From Limisphaerales bacterium (GTDB lineage Bacteria > Verrucomicrobiota > Verrucomicrobiia > Limisphaerales > UBA1100), in assembly GCA_014382585.1 (NCBI GenBank), contig JACNJL010000057.1, positions 62,001 through 126,000 on the forward strand: 64,000 bases of DNA, given 5' to 3'. Shown here one piece after another: positions 1 to 8,906 of the stretch. Within the stretch, counting starts at the first letter, position 1. The number at the start of each line of letters is the position of its first letter. A program made the translations under genes and the position numbers. The notes beneath the pieces were generated by a model. It was not told the DNA's origin. It saw only the letters and a list, made by a program, of their open reading frames with translations, and searched no databases.

Positions 1-1
1 T

Positions 2-754
2 GTGGTTGGCGATTCCGTCACGCGAGGCTCCAGCGTGGAAAGCTCCTACGCAGGCCAAATCGCCGTAAACCTGAAAGGTCAGGGCATCTCGGCCGAGAGC
101 ATCAACCTCGGCATCGGAGGCCACGGGGCCCGGCGGAAACATCTGACATTGGCGCATTCGCTTAAATACAAACCAGATTTAATCATATTGCACATCAACA
201 ACTCCAATGAATTTGAAGATGAAAGGGAATTCCTGCGAAGCACCGAGTTTGATTCCTGGCACCCAAGAAACTGGCCAATGAAAAGCAGAGCACTGAGGCG
301 CCTGTATGAAATGAAAACTGAAAAAGTTTTATGGAAATGGATCCCCGCCTCTATCCGAATGAAGCACGCAAAAAATGATGCTGATGCCGAAATTGTGGCG
401 ATGTCAGCAGCGGGAGCTTTGGAAAGGTGGAATCAATTGGTAACAAAAATAACCGGTGAAAGCACCCAAGCTGCCGCCTCGAAACAAATTCCCATCCTAC
501 TAATTACGCAGGCCTACAAAATGGAAGACGTAAACAAAGCCCGGCGCTTGGAGGATAACGGGCTGGAGAAAATTGCGGAAAGCCACGTGCGCAGAGGAGT
601 GCTTCACCTGTCGATGAAACAGGTTTTTGGAAGTTTGAATTTCGAGCCCCTCTATTCCGACCGAAGCCACCTCCGCGCCGAAGGCCACGAGGCACTGTCA
701 AAGGCCATCGTGAAGAAACTCATCGAAGCAGGAATTATTACGCCAGAGAATTAG
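2..754 (+). CDS. SGNH/GDSL-type hydrolase, 5'-truncated by window edge
   Basis: The visible 250 residues open directly on the catalytic block I (GDSVTRG), so the true start lies upstream of the window. The later SGNH landmarks are present: a G-rich block II (NLGIGGHG), an N-containing block III (LHINNSN) and a C-terminal D-x-x-H block V in DRSHLRAEGHEAL. Families with these blocks are esterases, lipases or carbohydrate acyl/acetyl esterases, with Ser, Asp and His as the triad. A signal peptide or membrane anchor cannot be judged because the N-terminus is missing. The middle of the gene is more AT-rich than the genes that follow. The substrate is unknown. Confidence 0.8.
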   Translation: MVGDSVTRGSSVESSYAGQIAVNLKGQGISAESINLGIGGHGARRKHLTLAHSLKYKPDLIILHINNSNEFEDEREFLRSTEFDSWHPRNWPMKSRALRRLYEMKTEKVLWKWIPASIRMKHAKNDADAEIVAMSAAGALERWNQLVTKITGESTQAAASKQIPILLITQAYKMEDVNKARRLEDNGLEKIAESHVRRGVLHLSMKQVFGSLNFEPLYSDRSHLRAEGHEALSKAIVKKLIEAGIITPEN

Positions 755-765
755 CGGTCTTCTTT

Positions 766-2040
766 TTAATCAAACTTCCGCTCGCGGTAATCTCCGATCG
801 CGGGGGCGTCTTTGTTGACCTCGGGGCCAAAGTAGCGCAGGAGCACGAGGGGCTCGGTGGCGCTGGTGTTCTCGAAGGTCACCCCCGCCTTGGCCCCGGC
901 TTCGGTGCAGAAATATTCGTCCTCGGTCAGCTCGTGGAAGCGGATGAGTTTGGGACTGTTTAAGGGTTGGCCGTTGATGGTGCCTTTGCCTTGGACGCAG
1001 ATGCCGCCCCACGCGCCTTTGTCTTTGATGGTGCACTTGGTGCCGGGATCGATGGTGAGTTCCTTGGCGGTGAAGAGCTGTTCGCGCTTGATCCGACCGT
1101 ACACGATCCAGCGATCGACGTAGCCTTCGCTGCGCGTGTCGGCCACGGGGATGGGCTCGAGGTAATGGTTGTCCTTGAAATTCGGGTCCACGTTGCCGGC
1201 CCAGTCGAGTTGGTCGACGATGAAATCGATGTCTTTGTGTTTGCTCTTGGGCATGTCTTTCACCAGCAAACTCCACGGGACCTCGCGGCCTTCGACGAGG
1301 TTTTGGTACATGCCGAACACGTCGCTGCCCCATTGCGGCTCGTAAGTGCAGAGGCTGCCGGGCGCGTGCAAAATGCAGGGCGGGATGAGCCAACCGGTGC
1401 CGGGCTTGAGGCGGTACGCGCGGCTGAGGTCGAGGATGCCGTTGTCGCCTTTGTTCCAATCCGCGATGCACTTGCGCACTTGCGCCTTGGTCGTGCCCGG
1501 CTCGAGGCCCATGAAGGTGTACGGAAAATTGTTGCCCACGTTGTTGTGTTGCGGAGGGAAATAATAACTCTCCGGCTTGCCTTCCTGCCCGACCAGTTTC
1601 GCCTGTTTGGCACTTTGGTGCATGTGATGCGGGATGGGCCCCATGTTATCAAAAAACTTCGAATACACTGGCCACTTGCCGTACTTGTTCCAAATGCGCT
1701 TGCCGATGATCTCCGCGCCGCACTCGGCCACCGCATCGCGCAGGGTGAATCGGTTACGCCCGTGCACCACGTAGCTGAGGCCCTCGTCCGGCACGCGCCC
1801 TTCATTGGCCGCCTCGGTGGTGGAGCCAAACCAACGCTCATCAATGCCGCCGCGATTGAGCCCGTAAGCGTACGTGTCATCCGGATGTAGTTTAAGCCGC
1901 AAGCCCGGCTGCAAAAACGACCGCGGCACCCAAGTCGGCGCGAGTCGCAATAGCCCGCCCGTTGCTTCGAGCGCGGCGTCCACGTGTTTGCGCACATTTT
2001 TTTTGACAGTCTTGAGTTGTTTAACAGATGTGAGTGGCAT
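766..2040 (-). CDS. Cupin / mannose-6-phosphate-isomerase-like protein
   Basis: A 424-residue protein without a signal peptide. A His-rich metal-binding motif (IPHHMHQ, about residue 137) and later H/E-containing strands, with a second cupin-like barrel near the C-terminus (KDKGAWGGICVQGKGTI), resemble the double-cupin fold of type I phosphomannose isomerases. Such proteins interconvert mannose-6-P and fructose-6-P, but the full PMI signature is not obvious and many PVC homologues have no assigned substrate. I infer a metal-dependent sugar-phosphate isomerase or related cupin. The gene ends 11 bases from the convergent SGNH gene. Confidence 0.6.
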   Translation of the reverse strand: MPLTSVKQLKTVKKNVRKHVDAALEATGGLLRLAPTWVPRSFLQPGLRLKLHPDDTYAYGLNRGGIDERWFGSTTEAANEGRVPDEGLSYVVHGRNRFTLRDAVAECGAEIIGKRIWNKYGKWPVYSKFFDNMGPIPHHMHQSAKQAKLVGQEGKPESYYFPPQHNNVGNNFPYTFMGLEPGTTKAQVRKCIADWNKGDNGILDLSRAYRLKPGTGWLIPPCILHAPGSLCTYEPQWGSDVFGMYQNLVEGREVPWSLLVKDMPKSKHKDIDFIVDQLDWAGNVDPNFKDNHYLEPIPVADTRSEGYVDRWIVYGRIKREQLFTAKELTIDPGTKCTIKDKGAWGGICVQGKGTINGQPLNSPKLIRFHELTEDEYFCTEAGAKAGVTFENTSATEPLVLLRYFGPEVNKDAPAIGDYRERKFD

Positions 2041-2118
2041 GGTTTGTTGAAATAAGATTAAGCGGCGAGTGGTTAAGTCACCGGAAAACGGAGGGGAAGT
2101 CGAGACTGGATTGGGCGA

Positions 2119-2391
2119 TTAAGCCTCTTCGGGCGCGGCAATTTGCAAACTTGCTGGTTCCAGCCAACCATTCAGTAGGCCTTCGGCGCTCAAGTGATAA
2201 TCCAGTTTTGGCCATTCGATGCCGTAGCCGGCACCGAGGAGTTTGCAATCCTTGCGCGCGGCTGGCTTGGCGTGTTGCAGCGTGGGATAGGGTGACATCG
2301 GAACCGCCATCACGCGACCGTCAGCCAAGGTGACCGTCAATGTTTCGCGCGTGACGCGGATGTCTTTAATTTTGTCGGCTGAAGAATTCAT
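2119..2391 (-). CDS. DUF2442 domain protein
   Basis: A 90-residue cytoplasmic protein with the typical DUF2442 layout: an N-terminal strand pair (VTRETLTVTLADGRVMAVPMS), then YPTL..A..A.R and a C-terminal GYGIEWPKLDYHLSAEGLL block. DUF2442 genes are commonly found beside DUF4160 genes, and a DUF4160 reading frame lies directly upstream on the same strand, 9 bases away. The pair is often proposed to act as a toxin-antitoxin-like or mobile small module, which is inference. This gene looks intact, although its partner is frameshifted. Confidence 0.8.
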   Translation of the reverse strand: MNSSADKIKDIRVTRETLTVTLADGRVMAVPMSPYPTLQHAKPAARKDCKLLGAGYGIEWPKLDYHLSAEGLLNGWLEPASLQIAAPEEA

Positions 2392-2400
2392 TCCACCTGC

Positions 2401-2606
2401 TCAAGATAAAGTTTCGTGCTCTTCTGTCAAACGAATCGCTTCGCGCAATTGGTGCGGGCGGAAACCGTGGTTCACCGCCAAGCGCACGGGATCGAGCCAC
2501 AGTTTACAATCACAGCCGGACTTGATGATGTGAATGTGCGGGGGCTCCTGTCCATCTTGCGCATAAAAATAAACTGATACCCCTTGATGCGAAGGACGGT
2601 GGGCAT
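2401..2606 (-). pseudogene. DUF4160 protein gene with a one-base frameshift
   Basis: Reading from the ATG at 2606 gives the family's hallmark start MPTVLRIKGYQF. The continuation FYAQDGQEPPHIHIIKSG, the classic DUF4160 core with its PPHIH motif, is in another frame and runs to a TGA at 2401-2403. Adding one T in the T/A run at about 2566-2573 restores a continuous protein of roughly 68 residues. This is either a true decay event or a homopolymer sequencing error. It lies immediately upstream of the DUF2442 gene, as is usual for this pair. Confidence 0.75.
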
Positions 2607-2620
2607 AAAATTCGTTGGCG

Positions 2621-2947
2621 TTACGGTTGCGGCGCGGGTTCCGGCTGCGGGGGTTCAGGTTCGGCGGCCTTTTCTTTTTTGCCGCCGAAGATGGAGCCGA
2701 GGAGGTCGATCGGCAACAGCACGGTGTCCAGCGCGAAGCTAAAAGGCCGATCTATGGTGACGATGGCGGGGCCCATTGCCGAGCCAAGGCCGGTGGCGTT
2801 GGCCGCGCCTTTATTGTATTCCGTGCCGGCTTTGATTCCGGGGTACAGGCCGGATTGGGTGCCTTTGCCGCGGGCTTCGAGGGACATGCAGCCGGTGGAG
2901 GCCACAATGAGGGCGGCGGTGGCAATAATCAGACCGATGATTTTCAT
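2621..2947 (-). CDS. YceK/YidQ-like lipoprotein
   Basis: A 108-residue protein starting at the ATG at 2947, with a signal peptide ending in a lipobox (VASTGC). After the Cys comes the YceK/YidQ pattern: MSLEARGKG, then LYPGIKAGTEYN, and the segment ITIDRPFSFALDTVLLPID (here with V in place of I at the first position). The C-terminus is a Pro/Glu-rich tail. The family consists of small outer-membrane lipoproteins of unknown role in Gram-negative bacteria. A longer in-frame extension upstream overlaps the neighbouring gene's stop region and lacks a signal peptide, so I reject it. Confidence 0.75.
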   Translation of the reverse strand: MKIIGLIIATAALIVASTGCMSLEARGKGTQSGLYPGIKAGTEYNKGAANATGLGSAMGPAIVTIDRPFSFALDTVLLPIDLLGSIFGGKKEKAAEPEPPQPEPAPQP

Positions 2948-2991
2948 AGTGAGAAAACTCTGGGCTAATTTGGGCGGGATGCAAAAGAAAA

Positions 2992-5871
2992 TTATTTCAC
3001 CCGCATCGTCCCCCACATCGTGAGGCCGTGGCCGGGGTAGGTGCAGAGGTATTCGTAGTTGCCGGGTTTAGTGGGGGCTTTGAAATAGAGTGTGACTGTG
3101 TTGCGATGGAGGACGAGCGGGGTGTGGGCGATGACTTTGTCGCTCTTGGGGACGAATTCTTTGACGAGACCGGTGGCGCCCATGGCGGCGGCGGCGGCGA
3201 CAATTTCGAAACGCGCGCCGGGTTGGATGAGCACGAGGTTATGGATCATCGGCATGGTGTCGTTGTTCGTAAAGGTGAGCGCGACGGCCGCGCCGGGTTT
3301 CACGCTGAACTCCGCCTTGTCGAATTTGAGCGGATTGGTGACGCCGATTTTTACGGTGACGTCGATGGGAAACGGCGGGCCCGTCTCGATGGTTTCCTGT
3401 TGCAGCGCGTTGATGGTGGCGTGCTCGGCCTGCGGCGCGTGGGCGAGGGCTTCGTTGCGGAAATTTTTCAGGAATTTCGCAAAGCTGTTGCCGCCCCGGA
3501 ATTTTTCCGCCTTGCGAAACCATCGGAAATACTCGAGCCGTTGCCCGGAGGTCCAGTGCGTGCCGAGGTTGCGCAGCTCTTTGGCATAATGGATTTGATC
3601 GCGCTGGGGCGGGCTGGCGGCGGCGGCGGCGAAGGCGCGCGCATAGCCGGAGTTGCGCGAAAGTAAACTCTCGGCCCAGTCGTACTTGGATTGGTCAGTG
3701 GATTGCGCGAGCAACTTCAGCGTCTTGGCGATGACGTTGGGTGACTCGAGATACACGAGCAGCGTGACCAGCTCGTAGTTAAGCAAATTCACTGGCGCGG
3801 GAAAGACCGCGTCGAGTTTCTTCTCCACGGCGGCGGCGTCATCCTCGCTCGGCTTGCCCATGCGAATGAACGCGAGTTGATACACGCGCAGCAGCTCGGC
3901 GCGCTGGCCGATGTTTAGCGTCTCCCAATCGAGCTTGTTCAGTGCGGCTAACAGTTTGGGTTGCCATGATTTATCCCCGAGCCGCGCGAGGGCGCAGAGG
4001 GCGGTGAGCGCGGCTTGCGGGTCGTTTTCGCTCAACGCTTCGTCGGCCCATTCGGAGACGGGCTGATGCTCGATGGCCACGCGCGCGGCCCAGCGGAGGT
4101 GGCGGTCTTGGTTGCCGAGATGTTTCCACGCGCTCACCACCGCGCCGGCTTTACGGGTGTGCAGGGCTTCGAGCGAGTAGCGGGCGGCACGGTCGTCGGC
4201 GTGCAGCGATTTGGTTTTTGCAGGCGCGGTGCTTTGCTTGCCGGTGTACGTTACTTTATAGAGTGCACTTTGCTGGCCGCGGCCGCCGATGGTGAAATAC
4301 ATCGCGCCGTCCTTTGGGTTAATGACGGCGTCGGTGAGGCGGAATCGGCTGCTGGCCACGAACTCTTCGCGCGTGCCGCTGTACGATGCGCCTTCGGCCT
4401 TGAGGTGCATGGCGGAGATGGTGCCGTAAGTCCAGTCGAGGCAATAGATGGCTTTTTGATACTTTTCAGGAAACTTGGCGCCGAGGCCGGAGGTGACACC
4501 CACGGGCGAGCCGGGGCCGATGTCGTAAACCGGCGGTAGGGCGTCGGGATACCACGCGGGCCATTTGCCGGTGCCGGTGCGCCAGCCGAATTCCGCGCCG
4601 CTGGTGATGTGGTAAAGGCGGGTGGGGCGGTACCACGGCGCGCCGGCGTCCCATTCCATATCGGAATCATACGCGAACAGTTCGCCATCGAGGTTGAAGG
4701 CCATGTCGTAGGAATTGCGGAAACCGATGGCGACGGTCTCCCAGTTTTTGCCGTCGGGGCCGAAGCGCGCAATCCAACCTCCGGGCGCACGGATATTGCG
4801 GGCGTGGCCGTTGGCATCGGGCAACCGTTTCAAAAGCAGATCTTCATCCCACACTTCCGGCACCAACGAGCTGTCGGTTTTTGGCAATTTCGTGTGGTTG
4901 CCGGCGATGACGTAAATGTGTTGTTTGTCCGGGCTGAGCACCAACCCGTGCGGCCCGTGTTCGCCACCGCCTTCCAGTAATTTGATGGTTTCTTTTTTGT
5001 CGTAATTCCCATCGCCGTTGGTGTCAGTAAAGCGATACACGCCCGCGCCTCCGCCGTTCACGTTCACCCACAAACTGCCGAATGCGTGCAGCAATCCCTG
5101 TGCGGACGTGATGGCGATGTCGAGTTTTTCCACCTTCGCTTCCTTGCCGGAGACATCGATACGGTAAAGCCCTTTGCCGCCCTGGTCACTGGCGATGAGT
5201 CGGCCTTTGTCGTCCACGCACAGGCAAACCCACGAGCCTTGCTCACCCTTCGGCACGGTGTAAAGCAGCTCCGCATTGAAACCTTCGGCTACTTCAATCT
5301 CGCCACTGGCTGGTTTGATGGATGCGGCGCCCGTGTCATCGCCGCCCTTTGCTTTGCCGGCGAACACATCGCCCCAAGGCGCGCCGCCCATTTTGCCGGT
5401 GACAAAGGGTTTTTTCCAGCCTTCTGCCTTGAACGCCGCCGTCTCCCAGCCTTTGCTTTTTTTGCGCGTGGTTTGCCACGAAGTGTCGGTGACCACGACG
5501 GTCTTTTTGCCGTCGATATCAACCGTCAGTCGCGCCACGAATCCCGCCGGGCTGCCCTCATTTCGCCCCTCGGCGGCGATCACATTGTTTCCCGCGCGCA
5601 GCAGCTTGGACACGTCGGTCGTGTAGTACGTGCCCCAGTTGCCGCCTGCCAGAACTTGTTTGCCGTTGACGAACAGGGTGAAGCCATTGTCGGCGGTCCC
5701 CTCGAATCTCGCGCTCTTCACGTTGCCGGCGGGCAGCTCGATGGTTTTGCGGAAGTAAACCACGTCGCCATTGATCTGGGCTTGGTCCGGCCAAATCCAC
5801 AGCGGTGTTTGGGCGGCGATCACGACTGCGATTGGGAAAATAAAAAGGATGATCGAAAGAATGCGTTTCAT
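2992..5871 (-). CDS. Secreted propeller-cupredoxin fusion (PVC-type dehydrogenase-like)
   Basis: This 959-residue exported protein has a signal peptide (residues 1-20). It is followed by a galactose-binding-like jelly-roll (about 30-150; WIWPDQ...FRKTIELP) and a six-bladed-type propeller (about 190-560) that begins IEVAEGFNAELLYTVP, as in PVC membrane-bound dehydrogenase-like proteins. Next is a helical HEAT-like stretch (about 570-800) and a C-terminal azurin/plastocyanin domain (about 850-959). The cupredoxin has plausible copper ligands: His in MIHNLVL, then Cys, His and Met in CTYPGHGLTMWG. I see no CxxCH heme motif, unlike many relatives. The copper domain suggests electron transfer or oxidation of a sugar-like substrate outside the cytoplasm. 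The substrate is unknown. Confidence 0.75.
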   Translation of the reverse strand: MKRILSIILFIFPIAVVIAAQTPLWIWPDQAQINGDVVYFRKTIELPAGNVKSARFEGTADNGFTLFVNGKQVLAGGNWGTYYTTDVSKLLRAGNNVIAAEGRNEGSPAGFVARLTVDIDGKKTVVVTDTSWQTTRKKSKGWETAAFKAEGWKKPFVTGKMGGAPWGDVFAGKAKGGDDTGAASIKPASGEIEVAEGFNAELLYTVPKGEQGSWVCLCVDDKGRLIASDQGGKGLYRIDVSGKEAKVEKLDIAITSAQGLLHAFGSLWVNVNGGGAGVYRFTDTNGDGNYDKKETIKLLEGGGEHGPHGLVLSPDKQHIYVIAGNHTKLPKTDSSLVPEVWDEDLLLKRLPDANGHARNIRAPGGWIARFGPDGKNWETVAIGFRNSYDMAFNLDGELFAYDSDMEWDAGAPWYRPTRLYHITSGAEFGWRTGTGKWPAWYPDALPPVYDIGPGSPVGVTSGLGAKFPEKYQKAIYCLDWTYGTISAMHLKAEGASYSGTREEFVASSRFRLTDAVINPKDGAMYFTIGGRGQQSALYKVTYTGKQSTAPAKTKSLHADDRAARYSLEALHTRKAGAVVSAWKHLGNQDRHLRWAARVAIEHQPVSEWADEALSENDPQAALTALCALARLGDKSWQPKLLAALNKLDWETLNIGQRAELLRVYQLAFIRMGKPSEDDAAAVEKKLDAVFPAPVNLLNYELVTLLVYLESPNVIAKTLKLLAQSTDQSKYDWAESLLSRNSGYARAFAAAAASPPQRDQIHYAKELRNLGTHWTSGQRLEYFRWFRKAEKFRGGNSFAKFLKNFRNEALAHAPQAEHATINALQQETIETGPPFPIDVTVKIGVTNPLKFDKAEFSVKPGAAVALTFTNNDTMPMIHNLVLIQPGARFEIVAAAAAMGATGLVKEFVPKSDKVIAHTPLVLHRNTVTLYFKAPTKPGNYEYLCTYPGHGLTMWGTMRVK

Positions 5872-5960
5872 ATTTTACTGAATGGGTTGACGGGGAGTTT
5901 GCAGCAGTCATTCAGACGGGGCAAGTTGTTTCTGGGATTGCGGCAAGGGCGGGTCGGCGC

Positions 5961-6713
5961 TTAATCCGTCAGGGCATCATCAACCGCTGGCGGGAATATG
6001 GCTTCGACGTTGCCGGTGAGGCGAAGTGAAACTTGCGGGAGGGTGTCGTGGTCGGTTTCGTCGCGGTTGATAATGACGTACGGCGCGCCGGTTTGGGCGG
6101 CGGCGAGGGGGATGGCGTTGGCGGGGCTGACGGAGAGGGTGGAGCCGAGGGCGATGACGAGGTCGCTGGCTGCGGCTGCCGCGAAGGCGCGGGTTAGGTC
6201 GTCCTCGCGGAGGGGTTGGCCGAAGCTGATGGTGGCGGGCTTGAGGTAGCCGCCGCATTCACAGACGGGCGGTTGGTGGGATTGCTTGAATTGCGCGAAG
6301 CTGGCCTCGACGGGATCGCGCGCGCCGCAGGTTTGGCATTCGGCGAGCGTGCCGGTGCCGTGGATTTCCACGAGTTGATCGTCGCTCGTGCCGGCGGCGC
6401 GGTGGAGGCCGTCGATGTTTTGGGTGACGACCAACTCAACTTTGCCCGCCTGCTCGAGACGGACGATACTTTCGTGAATGACATTGGGCTTCGCGTCGGC
6501 GTGTTCCTCCCACATATCGAGTTTGTATTCCCAATATTCGATGCGAGATTCCGCGTGTTCCATGAAATCCTGATAATACACCGGCTGGCGCGTGGTCCAA
6601 ATGCCGCCCTTGCCGCGAAATGCGGGAATGCCGCTGGGCGTGGAAATGCCCGCGCCAGTGAAGACCAGAATCCGTTCAGCTCCGCGCAACCAATCTGCGA
6701 GGGTTTCGGGCAT
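5961..6713 (-). CDS. Sir2-family NAD-dependent protein deacylase (sirtuin)
   Basis: A 250-residue protein with complete sirtuin motifs: GAGISTPSGIPAFRG for NAD binding, TQNIDGLH, a catalytic His in EIHGTG, a Zn ribbon formed by CQTC and CECGG, then GSTLSVSPA and IINRDET. It removes acyl groups from lysine using NAD+, in the cytoplasm. I chose the ATG at 6713 (MPETLADWL). A GTG at 6728 would add five residues. It is divergent from the SSS transporter downstream of it. Confidence 0.93.
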   Translation of the reverse strand: MPETLADWLRGAERILVFTGAGISTPSGIPAFRGKGGIWTTRQPVYYQDFMEHAESRIEYWEYKLDMWEEHADAKPNVIHESIVRLEQAGKVELVVTQNIDGLHRAAGTSDDQLVEIHGTGTLAECQTCGARDPVEASFAQFKQSHQPPVCECGGYLKPATISFGQPLREDDLTRAFAAAAASDLVIALGSTLSVSPANAIPLAAAQTGAPYVIINRDETDHDTLPQVSLRLTGNVEAIFPPAVDDALTD

Positions 6714-6803
6714 CAACAAGGATAGCACGCGCAGGGCGTGTTGTCATCAACCGAGGCTTGGATTTGGAGTGGCGATCAGGCACGCTGCGCACAGCTTTCG
6801 ACT

Positions 6804-8906
6804 ATGGACGGCATACTCTCGACAACAGATTTCGTGGTATTCTTCGGCTCGCTGCTGGCAGTGATGGCCGTGGGCCTGTGGGCCGGCCGCAAGTCGAGTG
6901 ATTCTGCGCAAAGCTATTTTCTTGCCGATAAAGACATCCCGTGGTGGGGCGTGGCCGGTTCGGTGTTTGGCACTAATGTTTCGGCCAACCACATGGTGGG
7001 ATTCATGGCCATCGGCTTCACGCTCGGCTTTGTGGAGAGCCAATTCGAGATCACCGCCATCGCGGGCTTATTGATGCTCTGTTATTTTTTCCTGCCGATG
7101 TACCGCAAGCTGCACGTGTACACGCTCTCCGATTATCTTGCTCGCCGCTTTGATGACCGCAGCCGCATGGCGTACGCGCTAATCATGCTGGTGATCATTG
7201 TGTTGATTATGATTTTGCCGGCTTTTTATGTGGGCTCGCGCGCGGTGAATATTTTATTGGCCGAACCGGAGCAAATGAAGGCGGCAGTGCAAGCGGGGCA
7301 AAGCATCCAAATCAATCAAGGCTATTACGTCGCCGGAGTGATCATTATGGCGTTGGTGGCGGGGGTGTACACGGTGGTGGGCGGCCTGCGGGCGGTGATT
7401 GTGACTGATGCGATTCAGTCCGTGTTCATTTTGCTGGGCATGTTGATCGTGGCGTGGTGCACGTTTAACCACGATCTCATTGGCGGTTGGGCTACGATGG
7501 TGAAATTCGACGAAGGCCGTGAGTTGGACAAAGTGGTGCAGGGTAAAGACATGCTGCATTTGTATTTGCCGAGCGATCACCCGCAACGGCCGTGGACGGG
7601 CATGCTCTCAGGATTGATGGTGCTGCATATGTATTATTGGGGCGCCAACCAATTCGTCGTGCAGCGCGCGCTGGCGGCGCGGTCGCTCAAAGACGCGCGC
7701 GCGGGCATTATCACGGCAGGTTTTTTCAAACTGCTCATCCCCTTTGTCTCCATCGGTACGGGCATCGCGGCGTATTATTTATTCAAGCAAACCATGCCGG
7801 GGGTCACGCTCGATGGGGATACGGCCTTCCCCATGCTGTTGCGTGAAGTAGTGGCGCCGCTGGCGGTGCCGGGCTTGGTGGGGCTGGTGGCCGCCGGACT
7901 GATTGGAGCAATCCTTTCCAGCGTGGATTCCATGCTCAACTCCGCCTCCACGCTGATCACGTTTGATTTTTACAAAAAATTCATCAACCCCGAAGCCACC
8001 GATGAACAATTGGTGCGTGTCGGCCGTTGGTTGATTGTGGCGATGGTGGCGGGGGCGGCGTTGCTGACGATTGCGGTCTTTGATCCCAACTCCAAAGAGC
8101 CCTTTTTCACTTATGTAGCCAAGCATCAAAGCCGGTTGGTGGCGGGCGTGGTGGCGGCATTCTTGCTGGGGATGCTGTGGCGCGGCGCGACGGCCGCGGG
8201 CGGTTTTGCCTCGATCATCACGGGCGTGGTGGTGTCGTATGGGTTGCCTTCCTTTTACGTGGCGGTTTGGTCGGATAGCCCCGGCGTCACCCGATTTTTC
8301 GGCTACGAATTGAATTTTTTCCATAGCGTGTTCATGGCCTTTATCTTCGCCTTGATCGCCAATGCGGCGATCAGCAACCTGGCACGCGCGAGTGATTTCC
8401 AGCGAAAAGCCGGCACGCTCATCTTGGCGGGCGTATTGTCCATGTTTTGCATTTTTCTGTATTCCTCGGCGATGACCGATTGGATGGGCGGGCATCATTT
8501 CATGATGTCGGGCGCGATGCTCTGTCTCATTTGTGCGCTATGCGGGGCAGGATTTTACCGGATGTTTGTCGGCAACGAAGAACCGGATGAGGCTAAGAGC
8601 AGGATGACTTGGACGGGGCTCAACCTAATTCGGCCGGCTGATTTGCAACATTTTGGTATGAAGCTGCTGGGGTCGATGCTGGTGTACGCGATGCTGGGGG
8701 TGCTGATGACGGGTCAACTGATTTCGCCCATGGCCGCGGGTATGGTGGCGGGGGTATGGACGTTTATGATGTTTATGGATTCGCTCTTCAAGGTGGTGCT
8801 CACCGCTGCGGCCAAAGGACGCGCGTACAGCCTGCTGCGTGAAGACCGATTTTGGGCCGGGCTGCTGGCGGCCAGTGCGGTGTTTATGATGTACTATTTT
8901 AAGTAG
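6804..8906 (+). CDS. Sodium:solute symporter (SSS/SGLT family)
   Basis: A 700-residue polytopic membrane protein. The ATG at 6804 (MDGILSTTDFVVFF) places the first transmembrane helix at the N-terminus; an upstream in-frame ATG would add 22 polar residues and is unlikely. SSS hallmarks include SYFLADKDIPWWGVAGSVFG and TNVSANHMVGFMA early on, and a Na-site-like helix (AGLIGAILSSVDSMLNSAST) around residue 370. About 14 hydrophobic segments are visible. SGLT-like PVC transporters usually import sugars with Na+. The sugar isomerase-like gene convergent on its 3' end, overlapping by 8 bases, fits sugar use but does not prove the substrate. Confidence 0.9.
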   Translation: MDGILSTTDFVVFFGSLLAVMAVGLWAGRKSSDSAQSYFLADKDIPWWGVAGSVFGTNVSANHMVGFMAIGFTLGFVESQFEITAIAGLLMLCYFFLPMYRKLHVYTLSDYLARRFDDRSRMAYALIMLVIIVLIMILPAFYVGSRAVNILLAEPEQMKAAVQAGQSIQINQGYYVAGVIIMALVAGVYTVVGGLRAVIVTDAIQSVFILLGMLIVAWCTFNHDLIGGWATMVKFDEGRELDKVVQGKDMLHLYLPSDHPQRPWTGMLSGLMVLHMYYWGANQFVVQRALAARSLKDARAGIITAGFFKLLIPFVSIGTGIAAYYLFKQTMPGVTLDGDTAFPMLLREVVAPLAVPGLVGLVAAGLIGAILSSVDSMLNSASTLITFDFYKKFINPEATDEQLVRVGRWLIVAMVAGAALLTIAVFDPNSKEPFFTYVAKHQSRLVAGVVAAFLLGMLWRGATAAGGFASIITGVVVSYGLPSFYVAVWSDSPGVTRFFGYELNFFHSVFMAFIFALIANAAISNLARASDFQRKAGTLILAGVLSMFCIFLYSSAMTDWMGGHHFMMSGAMLCLICALCGAGFYRMFVGNEEPDEAKSRMTWTGLNLIRPADLQHFGMKLLGSMLVYAMLGVLMTGQLISPMAAGMVAGVWTFMMFMDSLFKVVLTAAAKGRAYSLLREDRFWAGLLAASAVFMMYYFK

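Noticed and set aside
967-1890. Long open frame on the plus strand of 307 codons
   Set aside because: It lies opposite the PMI-like cupin gene, has no recognisable motif and looks like a GC-driven antisense shadow.
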